In this document: piece after piece, positions 1 to 6,387 of the stretch | Position numbering within the stretch: the stretch's first letter is position 1 | Layout: every line of letters starts with the position of its first letter | NCBI GenBank assembly: GCA_024681565.1 | Contig: JAILAO010000030.1 | Location: forward strand, 1-13,165 | Direction of reading: 5' to 3' | Source of the DNA: Bacteroidales bacterium | Lineage (GTDB): Bacteria > Bacteroidota > Bacteroidia > Bacteroidales > UBA932 | Length of the DNA stretch: 13,165 bases | The notes under the pieces: generated by a model | Database searches by the model: none | The model's input: the letters and a program-made list of their open reading frames with translations, nothing else | Told to the model about the DNA's origin: nothing | Made by a program: the position numbers and the translations under genes

Positions 1-359
1 TCACCCATTACCGTTCCACGCGCAGCATCAACATCGGGCCGCTCAGGGAGCAGTATGAAGCGCTGTTGAAAATGAGTGTCGAAGAAGCCACCGCCGACTC
101 TCCCTTCCTCGGAGACCGTGCGAAGCAGCGCCGCTATCCGCTCTATTATTCGCGCGGCAGCGGCGTGCAGGAAGAACGTGCGCTCATCGAGGCCCTGGTG
201 AATTCCCTCGCGGACAAAGATTACTGGCCGGGCAAGCTCCCGGGGGTCTCGCATGAGAATCCGGGATTCTCGGATGCTCCGCTTCCGCAGGAATGCATCT
301 CCACCTGGACCTACATGCAGAACATGACCCACCTGATCAATTGGCTGACGGTTCGCTGA
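1..359 (+). CDS. C-terminal part of an unrecognised protein (5' end outside window)
   Basis: An open frame enters from the left edge (reading from base 3) and ends at TGA 357-359, giving about 118 residues of a C-terminus. An internal ATG at 66 is not a convincing start because the frame stays open to the window edge with similar composition (it reads THYRSTRSINIGPLREQYEA before that point). The segment is rich in Tyr, Trp and Pro, has no transmembrane stretch, and has a conserved-looking tail (ECISTWTYMQNMTHLINWL). I cannot assign a family; an extracytoplasmic enzyme or binding protein is only a guess. It is followed within 7 nt by a strong hairpin terminator, so it is the last gene of its transcript. 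Confidence 0.7.
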   Translation, partial: THYRSTRSINIGPLREQYEALLKMSVEEATADSPFLGDRAKQRRYPLYYSRGSGVQEERALIEALVNSLADKDYWPGKLPGVSHENPGFSDAPLPQECISTWTYMQNMTHLINWLTVR

Positions 360-365
360 GTCCAT

Positions 366-407
366 CGAAAAATCCCCGTCCTGAACATGCAGGACGGGGA
401 TTTTTCG
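366..407. terminator. Bidirectional intrinsic terminator
   Basis: A perfect 17-bp inverted repeat (366-382 with 391-407) surrounds an 8-nt loop. The GC-rich core TCCCCGTCCT is flanked by A5 on the left and T5 on the right, so each strand has a hairpin followed by a U-run. It closes the rightward gene ending at 359 and, on the minus strand, lies directly after the tRNA-Arg, whose last base is 408. Confidence 0.9.
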
Positions 408-479
408 TAGCTCCGAGCAGAATCGAACTGCTATCTATGGTTTAGGAAACCACTATTCTATCCGTTGAACTACAGAGCC
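408..479 (-). tRNA. tRNA-Arg (anticodon CCU)
   Basis: On the minus strand the sequence folds as a tRNA. The acceptor stem GGCTCTG pairs with CGGAGCT (with G-T pairs) and the discriminator base is A. The anticodon arm is GTGGT-TTCCTAA-ACCAT, with CCT at positions 34-36, and the T arm is AGCAG-TTCGATT-CTGCT. The anticodon reads AGG. The 3' CCA is not encoded and must be added by the CCA-adding enzyme. Its 5' end is only about 11 nt downstream of the U-run of the rpmF terminator, so there is no space for a separate promoter; it probably depends on readthrough from the typA-yceD-rpmF side. Confidence 0.95.
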
Positions 480-490
480 GTCGGGGGAAC

Positions 491-518
491 AAAAAAGCCG
501 CATCGAAGCGGCCTTTTT
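491..518 (-). terminator. Intrinsic terminator after rpmF
   Basis: Minus-strand hairpin GCCGC-TTCGAT-GCGGC followed by six T residues, about 5 nt after the rpmF stop. The stem continues as A/T pairs through one A-C mismatch. The tRNA-Arg begins about 11 nt further on, so termination here is either partial or followed by a start not recognised here. Confidence 0.85.
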
Positions 519-523
519 ACAGA

Positions 524-706
524 TTACTCAGCGTTTTTGACAACGATCTGACGGCCTCTGTAGTAACCGCACTCAGGGCAGACACGGTGATAGATCACGG
601 TCGCACCGCAGTTCGGGCAAGTGGCAAGGGTCGGGACCGGCGCGAAATCATGCGTACGGCGCTTGTCACGACGCTGCTTGGAAAGTTTGTGTTTCGGATG
701 TGCCAT
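524..706 (-). CDS. rpmF: 50S ribosomal protein L32
   Basis: A 60-residue basic protein of the usual L32 length, starting MAHPKHKLSKQRRDKRR and carrying four cysteines in two CxxC knuckles (C30/C33 and C43/C46). This is the zinc-binding form of L32, a component of the large ribosomal subunit near the peptidyl-transferase region. It starts at ATG 704-706 and lies 19 nt downstream of yceD, the very common bacterial yceD-rpmF pair, so the two are probably co-transcribed. An intrinsic terminator follows immediately. No Shine-Dalgarno is visible in the AT-rich gap. Identification is secure. Confidence 0.98.
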   Translation of the reverse strand: MAHPKHKLSKQRRDKRRTHDFAPVPTLATCPNCGATVIYHRVCPECGYYRGRQIVVKNAE

Positions 707-725
707 TGTTTTATATTTTAAATAT

Positions 726-1112
726 TTATTTGCTCAAATACTTTGTAGTTTCCTGATTGCATTCTCCTTCGGGGTGCACCCGCTGCATCGGAAGCGAGAT
801 GCAGACATAGTCGTAAACATCCTGCCTCAGGTCCAGTTCATCGGACTCCGGCGTATAACTCTCCTCGAAGGAGGTCTGCACCGGAATCACCAGGTCCTCG
901 AGACATCTGTCGCAAGCGACGGTCACACGGCCCGCCATCGTACAGGCGGCATCCACGGTCAGCCCGTGGTTGAGCACGTCAGCCGTCACTTCCAGATCGG
1001 CATCGAGGATTTCTTGATTCCCGAATATCTCAAAGAACTCCGGGCCCGCATGCCACGAAAAGTGGCTTTTGCCGGGCGCCAAACTTGTCAGTTTAACTAC
1101 AAAGGGTTGCAA
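726..1112 (-). CDS. yceD: YceD/DUF177 family protein
   Basis: DUF177 (YceD) family protein of about 128 residues, normally encoded just before rpmF. Its role is linked genetically to 23S rRNA accumulation and large-subunit assembly in bacteria and plastids, but the biochemistry is poorly defined. The sequence shows the family features: an N-terminal VVKLTSLAPGKSHFSW strand region, the central ACDRCLEDL motif with a CxxC pair (C67/C70), and a C-terminal segment SLPMQRVHPEGEC. The start is uncertain. There is no in-frame ATG or GTG anywhere near the N-terminus, and an in-frame TAG lies just before 1139. I chose TTG 1110-1112 because it gives MQPFVVKL, which fits the expected family start; TTG 1137-1139 would give 137 residues. 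The chosen start overlaps a promoter-like -7 box. Confidence 0.9.
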   Translation of the reverse strand: MQPFVVKLTSLAPGKSHFSWHAGPEFFEIFGNQEILDADLEVTADVLNHGLTVDAACTMAGRVTVACDRCLEDLVIPVQTSFEESYTPESDELDLRQDVYDYVCISLPMQRVHPEGECNQETTKYLSK

Positions 1113-1140
1113 AGTTAGTAATTTTTTTGCGATTAGCAAC
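1110..1140 (-). promoter_or_regulatory. Candidate Bacteroidota promoter before yceD-rpmF
   Basis: The minus strand has TAACTTTG (1110-1117), a full match to the Bacteroidota -7 consensus TAnnTTTG, with GTTG (1137-1140) 19 nt upstream as a partial match to the -33 TTTG box. It lies in the short gap between typA and yceD. A start a few bases downstream would fall inside the most likely yceD reading frame, so it may mainly drive rpmF, or the yceD start may be further in. The match is seen in sequence; activity is inferred. Confidence 0.55.
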
Positions 1141-1145
1141 TAAAT

Positions 1146-2951
1146 TCAGTCCTCGTTATCACTGTTTCTTTTGCGCGCAAGCGGGTCGAGCAGGATTTTG
1201 CGGATACGCATGAAGTGCGGGGTGACCTCTACGAGTTCATCATCCTGGATATACTCCAACGCCTCCTCGAGGGAGAACTTGATGGCCGGAGGGAGGACGA
1301 TCTTCTCGTCGGAACCGGCTGCACGGACGTTGGTGAGTTTCTTGGTCTTGCAGATGTTGATATTGAGATCACGCTCGCGGGTGTGCTCGCCGACCACCTG
1401 TCCGGCGTAGATGTCCTCGCCCGGCTCCACGAAGAAACGGCCGCGGTCCAGCAGTTTGTTCATCGAGTAAGCGATGGCCTGGCCGGTCTCGATGGAGACG
1501 AGGGAACCGTTGTTGCGGTGCTCGCTCTCCCCCTTGTAGGGCTGATACTCCTTGAAACGGTGCGCCACGATGGCCTCGCCCTGGCTGGCGGTCAGCAGGT
1601 TGGAGCGCAGGCCGATCAGGCCGCGCGTCGGGATCTCGAACTCCAGCAGGGTCCGGTCGCCGCGCGGTTCCATCCGCACCAGCGCGCCCTTGCGGCGCGT
1701 GGAAATCTCGATGGCGGCGCCGACGAACTCCTCCGGCACTTCGATGGAGAGGTCCTCGACCGGCTCGCAGCGCTGTCCGCCGATGGTCTTGTCCAAGACC
1801 TTGGGCTGGCCGACCTGCAGTTCGAAGCCTTCACGGCGCATGGTCTCGATCAGCACCGACAGGTGCAGCACACCGCGCCCATAGACGACGAACGAATCCG
1901 CGGTCAGGCCCGGCTTGACACGCAGTGCGAGGTTCTTTTCCAGTTCCTTGTCCAGCCGCTCCTTGAGGTGGCGGGAGGTGACGAATTTGCCGTCCTTGCC
2001 GAAGAACGGGGAATTGTTGATGGTGAAGAGCATACTCATCGTCGGCTCATCGATGGCGATGGGCTCCAGCGCTTCCGGATTCTCGAAGTCCGCGATCGTA
2101 TCTCCGATCTCGAAACCGTCGATGCCCACCACGGCGCAGATGTCGCCGCACTGGACTTCTTCGGTATTGGCTTTGCCGAGGCCCTCGAAGACCATCAGCT
2201 GCTTGATTTTCTGCTTCTGGACGATATCATAGCGCTTGCAGAGGCTGATCTGCTGTCCGGCCTGAAGAGATCCGCGGGTGATACGGCCCACGGCGATCCG
2301 GCCCACGTAAGGAGAATACTCCAGCGAGGAGATCAGCAGCTGCGGCGTGCCCTCGACGACCGGCGGAGCCGGAATGACCTCGAGGATCGTATCCAGGAGC
2401 GGGGTGATGTCGGAGGTCGGCTTTTTCCAGTCAAGAGACATCCAACCCTGCTTGGCGGAGCCGTAAACCGTCACGAAATCCAGCTGGTCTTCGGTCGCGT
2501 TGAGATTGAACATCAGGTCGAAAACCTCTTCCTGGACTTCGTCGGGACGGCAGTTGGGCTTGTCCACCTTGTTGATGACCACGATCGGCTTCTTGCCCAT
2601 CTGGATGGCTTTCTGGAGGACGAAGCGGGTCTGGGGCATGCAGCCCTCGAAGGCATCGACGAGCAGCAGCACGCCGTCCGCCATATTGAGGACACGCTCC
2701 ACCTCGCCGCCGAAATCGCTGTGGCCCGGGGTGTCGATAATGTTGATCTTGACCCCCTTGTAGATCACGGAAACGTTCTTGGCGAGGATGGTGATGCCGC
2801 GCTCGCGCTCCAGGTCATTGTTGTCGAGGATCAATTGGCCCAGATTCTCCGGCTGACGGACCAGGTTGGCCTGGTAGATCATACGGTCTACAAGCGTCGT
2901 CTTGCCGTGGTCGACGTGGGCGATAATAGCTATATTTCTGATTTCTTGCAT
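1146..2951 (-). CDS. typA: Ribosome-associated translational GTPase TypA/BipA
   Basis: A 601-residue translational GTPase of typical TypA/BipA length. These proteins bind the 70S/50S ribosome at the EF-G site and act in ribosome assembly and stress or cold adaptation. All G motifs are present: G1 AHVDHGKT (11-18), G2 ERGIT (50-54), G3 DTPGH (73-77), G4 NKVD (127-130) and G5 SAK (165-167). They are followed by the beta-barrel domain, EF-G-like domains and the TypA-specific C-terminal domain (TRGLIGLRSNLLTASQGEA; NICKTKKLTNVRAAGSDE). The start chosen is ATG 2949-2951 (MQEIRNIAIIAHVDHGK), as in relatives; an in-frame GTG four codons upstream (2961-2963) is less likely. It is divergent from the lipoprotein gene at 3061 and followed by yceD-rpmF. 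Confidence 0.98.
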   Translation of the reverse strand: MQEIRNIAIIAHVDHGKTTLVDRMIYQANLVRQPENLGQLILDNNDLERERGITILAKNVSVIYKGVKINIIDTPGHSDFGGEVERVLNMADGVLLLVDAFEGCMPQTRFVLQKAIQMGKKPIVVINKVDKPNCRPDEVQEEVFDLMFNLNATEDQLDFVTVYGSAKQGWMSLDWKKPTSDITPLLDTILEVIPAPPVVEGTPQLLISSLEYSPYVGRIAVGRITRGSLQAGQQISLCKRYDIVQKQKIKQLMVFEGLGKANTEEVQCGDICAVVGIDGFEIGDTIADFENPEALEPIAIDEPTMSMLFTINNSPFFGKDGKFVTSRHLKERLDKELEKNLALRVKPGLTADSFVVYGRGVLHLSVLIETMRREGFELQVGQPKVLDKTIGGQRCEPVEDLSIEVPEEFVGAAIEISTRRKGALVRMEPRGDRTLLEFEIPTRGLIGLRSNLLTASQGEAIVAHRFKEYQPYKGESEHRNNGSLVSIETGQAIAYSMNKLLDRGRFFVEPGEDIYAGQVVGEHTRERDLNINICKTKKLTNVRAAGSDEKIVLPPAIKFSLEEALEYIQDDELVEVTPHFMRIRKILLDPLARKRNSDNED

Positions 2952-3002
2952 ATTCTGTAACACTACTCACTCCCGGAGAACACCCCGGATCATAAAAACG
3001 TG

Positions 3003-3010
3003 CAAAGTTA
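3003..3010 (-). promoter_or_regulatory. -7 box for typA
   Basis: Minus-strand TAACTTTG matches the Bacteroidota -7 consensus TAnnTTTG and would place the typA transcript start about 45 nt before its ATG. No good -33 TTTG is found at 19-21 nt; the nearest TTTG lies 25 nt upstream (3036-3039). The same octamer occurs before yceD. Confidence 0.6.
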
Positions 3011-3011
3011 C

Positions 3012-3030
3012 TGATTTCCGCGGAAAATCA
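3012..3030. promoter_or_regulatory. Inverted repeat between divergent typA and lipoprotein promoters
   Basis: TGATTTCCGCGGAAAATCA contains a perfect 12-bp palindrome TTTCCGCGGAAA (3015-3026), extended by TGA/TCA arms with one extra A on the right. It sits between the two oppositely facing -7 boxes, covering the position where the -33 region of the rightward promoter would lie. It could be an operator; chance cannot be excluded. Confidence 0.4.
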
Positions 3031-3046
3031 TAATCCAAATAATTAG

Positions 3047-3054
3047 TATATTTG
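3047..3054 (+). promoter_or_regulatory. -7 box directly abutting the lipoprotein start
   Basis: TATATTTG is a full match to TAnnTTTG and ends only 6 nt before the ATG at 3061. The expected transcription start would be at or within 1-2 nt of the start codon, implying a leaderless or nearly leaderless mRNA. No -33 TTTG is visible at the usual spacing. Confidence 0.6.
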
Positions 3055-3060
3055 TAAGTT

Positions 3061-4350
3061 ATGCGCAAAAAAGCTTATTTTTCCCTTCTGGCTTTCCTCT
3101 GTCTGCTGTCCGCCTGCGGCGGGAACGGCGGAAAGACGGAAACGGTCCTGCAGGAGCGCCGGATTCCGGAGCTGATCGCCGCCGTCCCTTCGGACGCCCT
3201 GGCCGTCCTCTGCTATGACCGCTGTGCCGAAGGTCTCGCGTTATACGACTCCACCAGCGTCCTGCACCAGCTGGACCTCTCCGCTTTCAAAAACACCCCG
3301 ATGGCGCTTTCGCTCTGCTACAACGGTTCCCTGGTGCCCGTGCTGGCCCTGGATGCCGGACGCACGGAAGCCGTCGATTCCGCCTCGGCGGTCAACGGCC
3401 TGCTCGGGCAGGCGGCCGCCTTGCGGCTGAAAGCCGAGTACATCCGTCCGGACCTGGAAGCGAAACGACGCGGCATCGTCATCATCACCCCCTCCAACGC
3501 CCAATTGACCGCCGTCCGGCGGCATCTGACCGAATATACTTCCATCCTGGACGCACCGCTCTTCCGCCAGGCACTGGCGGCAGCCGCGTCGGACCAGTTC
3601 ATCATCTTCCGCAACAGCGGCGCCGCGAGGCTGGCCCCGAAAGGCTGGATGGCCTCCTTCTTCACACGCCGCGACCTCACCGGCTTCCTGCAGACATTCG
3701 CGGACTGGACCGTGCTGACTCCGGACGCAGACGGATTTACCGTCACGCCGGTCAGCGGGATCTCCGACAGCTATTTCAACAACCTGATGGAGGCGCTTCC
3801 CCCCGCCGACGTCAAGTTCGGAACGGTCCTGCCGGACACGGTCCGGCTGGCCATGGCGCTCTCCGTCACCCAACCGGAGGCCCGGGCGGTCTTCGAACGC
3901 TACCAGGACGCTTCCACCCAGCTGACCCGCTACCGGCAACGGCTGGACGATCTCAAAAAGGCCAGCGGGAAGGACCCGCTCCTCTGGGAGAAGGAACTGG
4001 ATATCCGGGAAGTGGCGCTCGTCCATTTTAACGGCGGCGCCGTCTCGATGGTCCGCCCGGCCAGGGCCGTGCAGGACCGGGAACCGGGAGAGAACCCCTG
4101 GCAGGGATTCATTCCCGCGCTCTACGGGAGCGCTTTCGCCCTGGCGGATGATTCCGCCACCGCCTCGTTCGGCGGATGGCATATCTATGGCAGCGAGGCG
4201 GCTGTCCGCGCCTTCGTGGAGGCCCCGCGTTCAGAAGAGCCCGCGTCGAAGTGGCCGGGCAAAGGCTGCCGCTTCGTATTCCGGAACAATGACAAGACCC
4301 TCGCCTGGGACAAAAAAGGCATCAAATTGACATGGAATTCCAATCAGTAA
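3061..4350 (+). CDS. Lipoprotein of unknown function (DUF3352/DUF4836-like)
   Basis: A 429-residue predicted lipoprotein. The N-terminus MRKKAYFSLLAFLCLLSAC has a positively charged n-region, a hydrophobic core and a canonical lipobox LSAC with the lipidated Cys at 19. It is followed by a Gly-rich linker without the acidic cluster of the Bacteroidota surface-export signal, so an inner-leaflet or periplasmic location is the default. The mature part begins IPELIAAVPSDALAVLCYD, which resembles the start of Bacteroidota lipoprotein domains of unknown function that open with a VPxDA-type segment (DUF3352/DUF4836-like). That assignment is tentative and I see no catalytic motif. A coiled-coil-like stretch lies around 275-310 (ERYQDASTQLTRYRQRLDDL). 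It is the first gene of a unit with the acyl-CoA synthetase, and its last 19 nt overlap that gene. The start is fixed by the signal peptide and the upstream -7 box. Confidence 0.85.
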   Translation: MRKKAYFSLLAFLCLLSACGGNGGKTETVLQERRIPELIAAVPSDALAVLCYDRCAEGLALYDSTSVLHQLDLSAFKNTPMALSLCYNGSLVPVLALDAGRTEAVDSASAVNGLLGQAAALRLKAEYIRPDLEAKRRGIVIITPSNAQLTAVRRHLTEYTSILDAPLFRQALAAAASDQFIIFRNSGAARLAPKGWMASFFTRRDLTGFLQTFADWTVLTPDADGFTVTPVSGISDSYFNNLMEALPPADVKFGTVLPDTVRLAMALSVTQPEARAVFERYQDASTQLTRYRQRLDDLKKASGKDPLLWEKELDIREVALVHFNGGAVSMVRPARAVQDREPGENPWQGFIPALYGSAFALADDSATASFGGWHIYGSEAAVRAFVEAPRSEEPASKWPGKGCRFVFRNNDKTLAWDKKGIKLTWNSNQ

Positions 4351-5984
4351 ACAAACTCCTCGAGAAAAGCTTCAAGGAGAACTGGGAACGGGAGGCGCTC
4401 TCGAACTACCAGGGCACGACCCTCAAATACCAGGATGTCGCCGAGCGCATCGAACTCCTGCACATCGCTTTCGAGCAATGCGGCCTGCAGAAAGGCGACA
4501 AGGTCGCCCTGTGTTCCCGCAACCAGGCCCACTGGGGAGTCTGCTTCATGGCGGCCACCACCTATGGCGCCGTTCCCGTACCCATCCTGCACGAGTTCAA
4601 GCCGGAGAACATCCATTATCTGGTCAACCACTCCGACGCCAAGGTCTTCTTCGTGGACGAGATCATCTGGCAGGGCCTTTCCGAGGCCGAAATGCCCGGT
4701 CTGGAAGTCATCGTGCAGATGAATACCCTCAACTACATCTACGCCAAGAACCAGGACCTGGTGTCCGTGCGTGAAAACCTTACCAAGAGTTTCAAACAGC
4801 TCTATCCCGACGGATTCAAGCCCGAGCACCTCGACTACTACGAGGACCAGCCGGACGAACTCGCCCTGATCAACTACACCTCCGGCACCTCCGGATTCTC
4901 CAAGGGCGTGATGATCCCCTACAGGGCCCTCTGGTGCAATATCCGCTTTGCCGGCGAAACCGCCGAGCCGCAGATGAACTGCGAATCCGAGGTCGTGGCG
5001 ATGCTCCCGTCAGCCCACATGTACGGGATGATGTTCGAATTCCTCTTCGAGATGACCATCGGCGCCCACGTCCACTTCCTGACGCGGACTCCGAGTCCGA
5101 AAGTCATCATGAAGGCTTTCGCCGAGATCCATCCGGACATCATCATCGCCGTCCCGCTTATCATCGAGAAGGTCTACAAATCCCAGATCAAGCCGGTGGT
5201 GGACCGCCACAAATCCTTGCTTCGCATCCCGATCGTGGACCAGGTCATCCGCAAAAAGATCCGCGACAACCTCATCAACGCATTCGGCGGACGCTTCGAA
5301 GAAGTCATCATGGGCGGTGCCGCGTTCAACCCGGAAGTGGAAAAATTCATGCGTCAGATCCATTTCCCCTTCACGGTCGGCTATGGCATGACGGAGTGCG
5401 CTCCGCTGATCACCTATGCCAAATGGTGGAAAACCCGCAAGGGCTCCTGCGGCATACCGATCACCGGGTGCGAAGTCCGCATCGACTCCAAGAATCCCTA
5501 CAAGGAACCCGGGGAGATCCAGGTCCGGGGAGACAATGTTTTCCTGGGCTACTACAAGAACCGCCAGGCCACCAAGGCCAGCTTCACCAACGACAACTGG
5601 TTCAAGACCGGAGACATCGGCGTGATCGACTATGACGGATACCTCTACCTGCGCGGCCGCTCCAAGTGCATGATCCTCGGGCCCAGCGGCCAGAACATCT
5701 ACCCGGAAGAGCTGGAAGCCGTCATCAACAACGTCACCTACATCGTGGAGTCGCTCGTGGTGGAGGACAACGGCGGACTGACGGCGCTGGTCTATCCCGA
5801 CTACCACCAGGGCGAACTCGACGGACTCACGCGCGAGGACCTCGAAGCGAGGATCAACGGCAACCTGCCCGAGATCAACAAGCTCCTGCCCTCTTACGCC
5901 CAGATCCGCAAGATCGAGTTCATGCCGGAAGATTTCGAGCGCACCCCCAAACGCAGCATCAAACGCTACCTATATCAAAGATGA
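4332..5984 (+). CDS. Long-chain acyl-CoA synthetase (AMP-forming)
   Basis: A 550-residue member of the ANL superfamily, of the length of bacterial fatty-acyl-CoA ligases. The reaction is fatty acid + ATP + CoA to acyl-CoA + AMP + PPi via an acyl-adenylate. Visible motifs are the A3 P-loop YTSGTSGFSKG (182-192, with S and FS where TTGxPKG is usual), A5 GYGMTE (350-355), A7 TGD (426-428), the hinge/A8 region GRSKCMILGPSGQNIYPEE (442-460) and the A10 lysine in TPKRSIKRY (K544). No transmembrane segment is visible, so it is cytosolic or peripheral. The exact chain length of the substrate cannot be read, and a role in lipid recycling or activation of host or dietary fatty acids is possible. It starts at ATG 4332 inside the preceding lipoprotein gene and overlaps the next gene by ATGA, so it is probably translationally coupled on both sides. 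Confidence 0.92.
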   Translation: MEFQSVNKLLEKSFKENWEREALSNYQGTTLKYQDVAERIELLHIAFEQCGLQKGDKVALCSRNQAHWGVCFMAATTYGAVPVPILHEFKPENIHYLVNHSDAKVFFVDEIIWQGLSEAEMPGLEVIVQMNTLNYIYAKNQDLVSVRENLTKSFKQLYPDGFKPEHLDYYEDQPDELALINYTSGTSGFSKGVMIPYRALWCNIRFAGETAEPQMNCESEVVAMLPSAHMYGMMFEFLFEMTIGAHVHFLTRTPSPKVIMKAFAEIHPDIIIAVPLIIEKVYKSQIKPVVDRHKSLLRIPIVDQVIRKKIRDNLINAFGGRFEEVIMGGAAFNPEVEKFMRQIHFPFTVGYGMTECAPLITYAKWWKTRKGSCGIPITGCEVRIDSKNPYKEPGEIQVRGDNVFLGYYKNRQATKASFTNDNWFKTGDIGVIDYDGYLYLRGRSKCMILGPSGQNIYPEELEAVINNVTYIVESLVVEDNGGLTALVYPDYHQGELDGLTREDLEARINGNLPEINKLLPSYAQIRKIEFMPEDFERTPKRSIKRYLYQR

Positions 5985-6385
5985 GCAAATTCGACGACAA
6001 ATACATGAAGATGGCCGCCATCTGGGCGACCAATTCCTACTGCAAACGCCGCCAGGTCGGAGCCTTGATCGTCAAGGACCGGATGATCATTTCGGACGGC
6101 TACAATGGAACCCCCTCCGGATTCGAGAACATCTGCGAGGACGAGAACGGGGTCACCAAGCCCTATGTCCTGCACGCTGAAGCCAATGCCATCTCCAAGG
6201 TGGCCAAATCCGGCAACAGCTCCGAAGGGGCCACCCTGTACGTGACCGCTTCCCCTTGCATGGAGTGTTCCAAGCTGATTATCCAGGCCGGCATCCGGCG
6301 GGTTGTCTATCGGGACGAGTACCGGCTGACGGACGGGATCGACCTGCTCCGCCGGGCCGGGATCGAAGTCGAAAAGATTGATTGA
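5981..6385 (+). CDS. dCMP deaminase family protein (deoxycytidylate deaminase)
   Basis: A 134-residue zinc-dependent deaminase of the dCMP deaminase/ComEB type. It converts dCMP to dUMP, feeding thymidylate synthesis. The catalytic signature is complete: HAE at 65-67 (His zinc ligand and general acid/base Glu) and PCMEC at 92-96 (two Cys zinc ligands). The substrate-side motif NGTPSGFEN (42-50) is typical of dCMP deaminases rather than of tRNA adenosine deaminases. The start is ATG 5981, sharing ATGA with the stop of the acyl-CoA synthetase; the frame also stays open upstream, but that part is the overlapping gene in another frame. It is followed 2 nt later by the S41 protease. A cytosolic enzyme; no functional link to the neighbours is obvious beyond co-expression. 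Confidence 0.93.
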   Translation: MSKFDDKYMKMAAIWATNSYCKRRQVGALIVKDRMIISDGYNGTPSGFENICEDENGVTKPYVLHAEANAISKVAKSGNSSEGATLYVTASPCMECSKLIIQAGIRRVVYRDEYRLTDGIDLLRRAGIEVEKID

Positions 6386-6387
6386 GC

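Noticed and set aside
408..479. tRNA-Arg as a possible integration site (attachment site)
   Set aside because: I saw no integrase, no direct repeat of the tRNA 3' end and no composition shift in the neighbouring genes.
1215..2960. Long open frame (581 codons) on the plus strand, antisense to typA
   Set aside because: It mirrors the codon bias of typA; its translation is rich in Asp, Leu, His and Val with no domain. TypA on the other strand has every GTPase motif.
5666..5980. Upstream extension of the dCMP deaminase frame
   Set aside because: It overlaps the acyl-CoA synthetase in another frame; the ATGA-coupled ATG at 5981 gives the normal family length and N-terminus.
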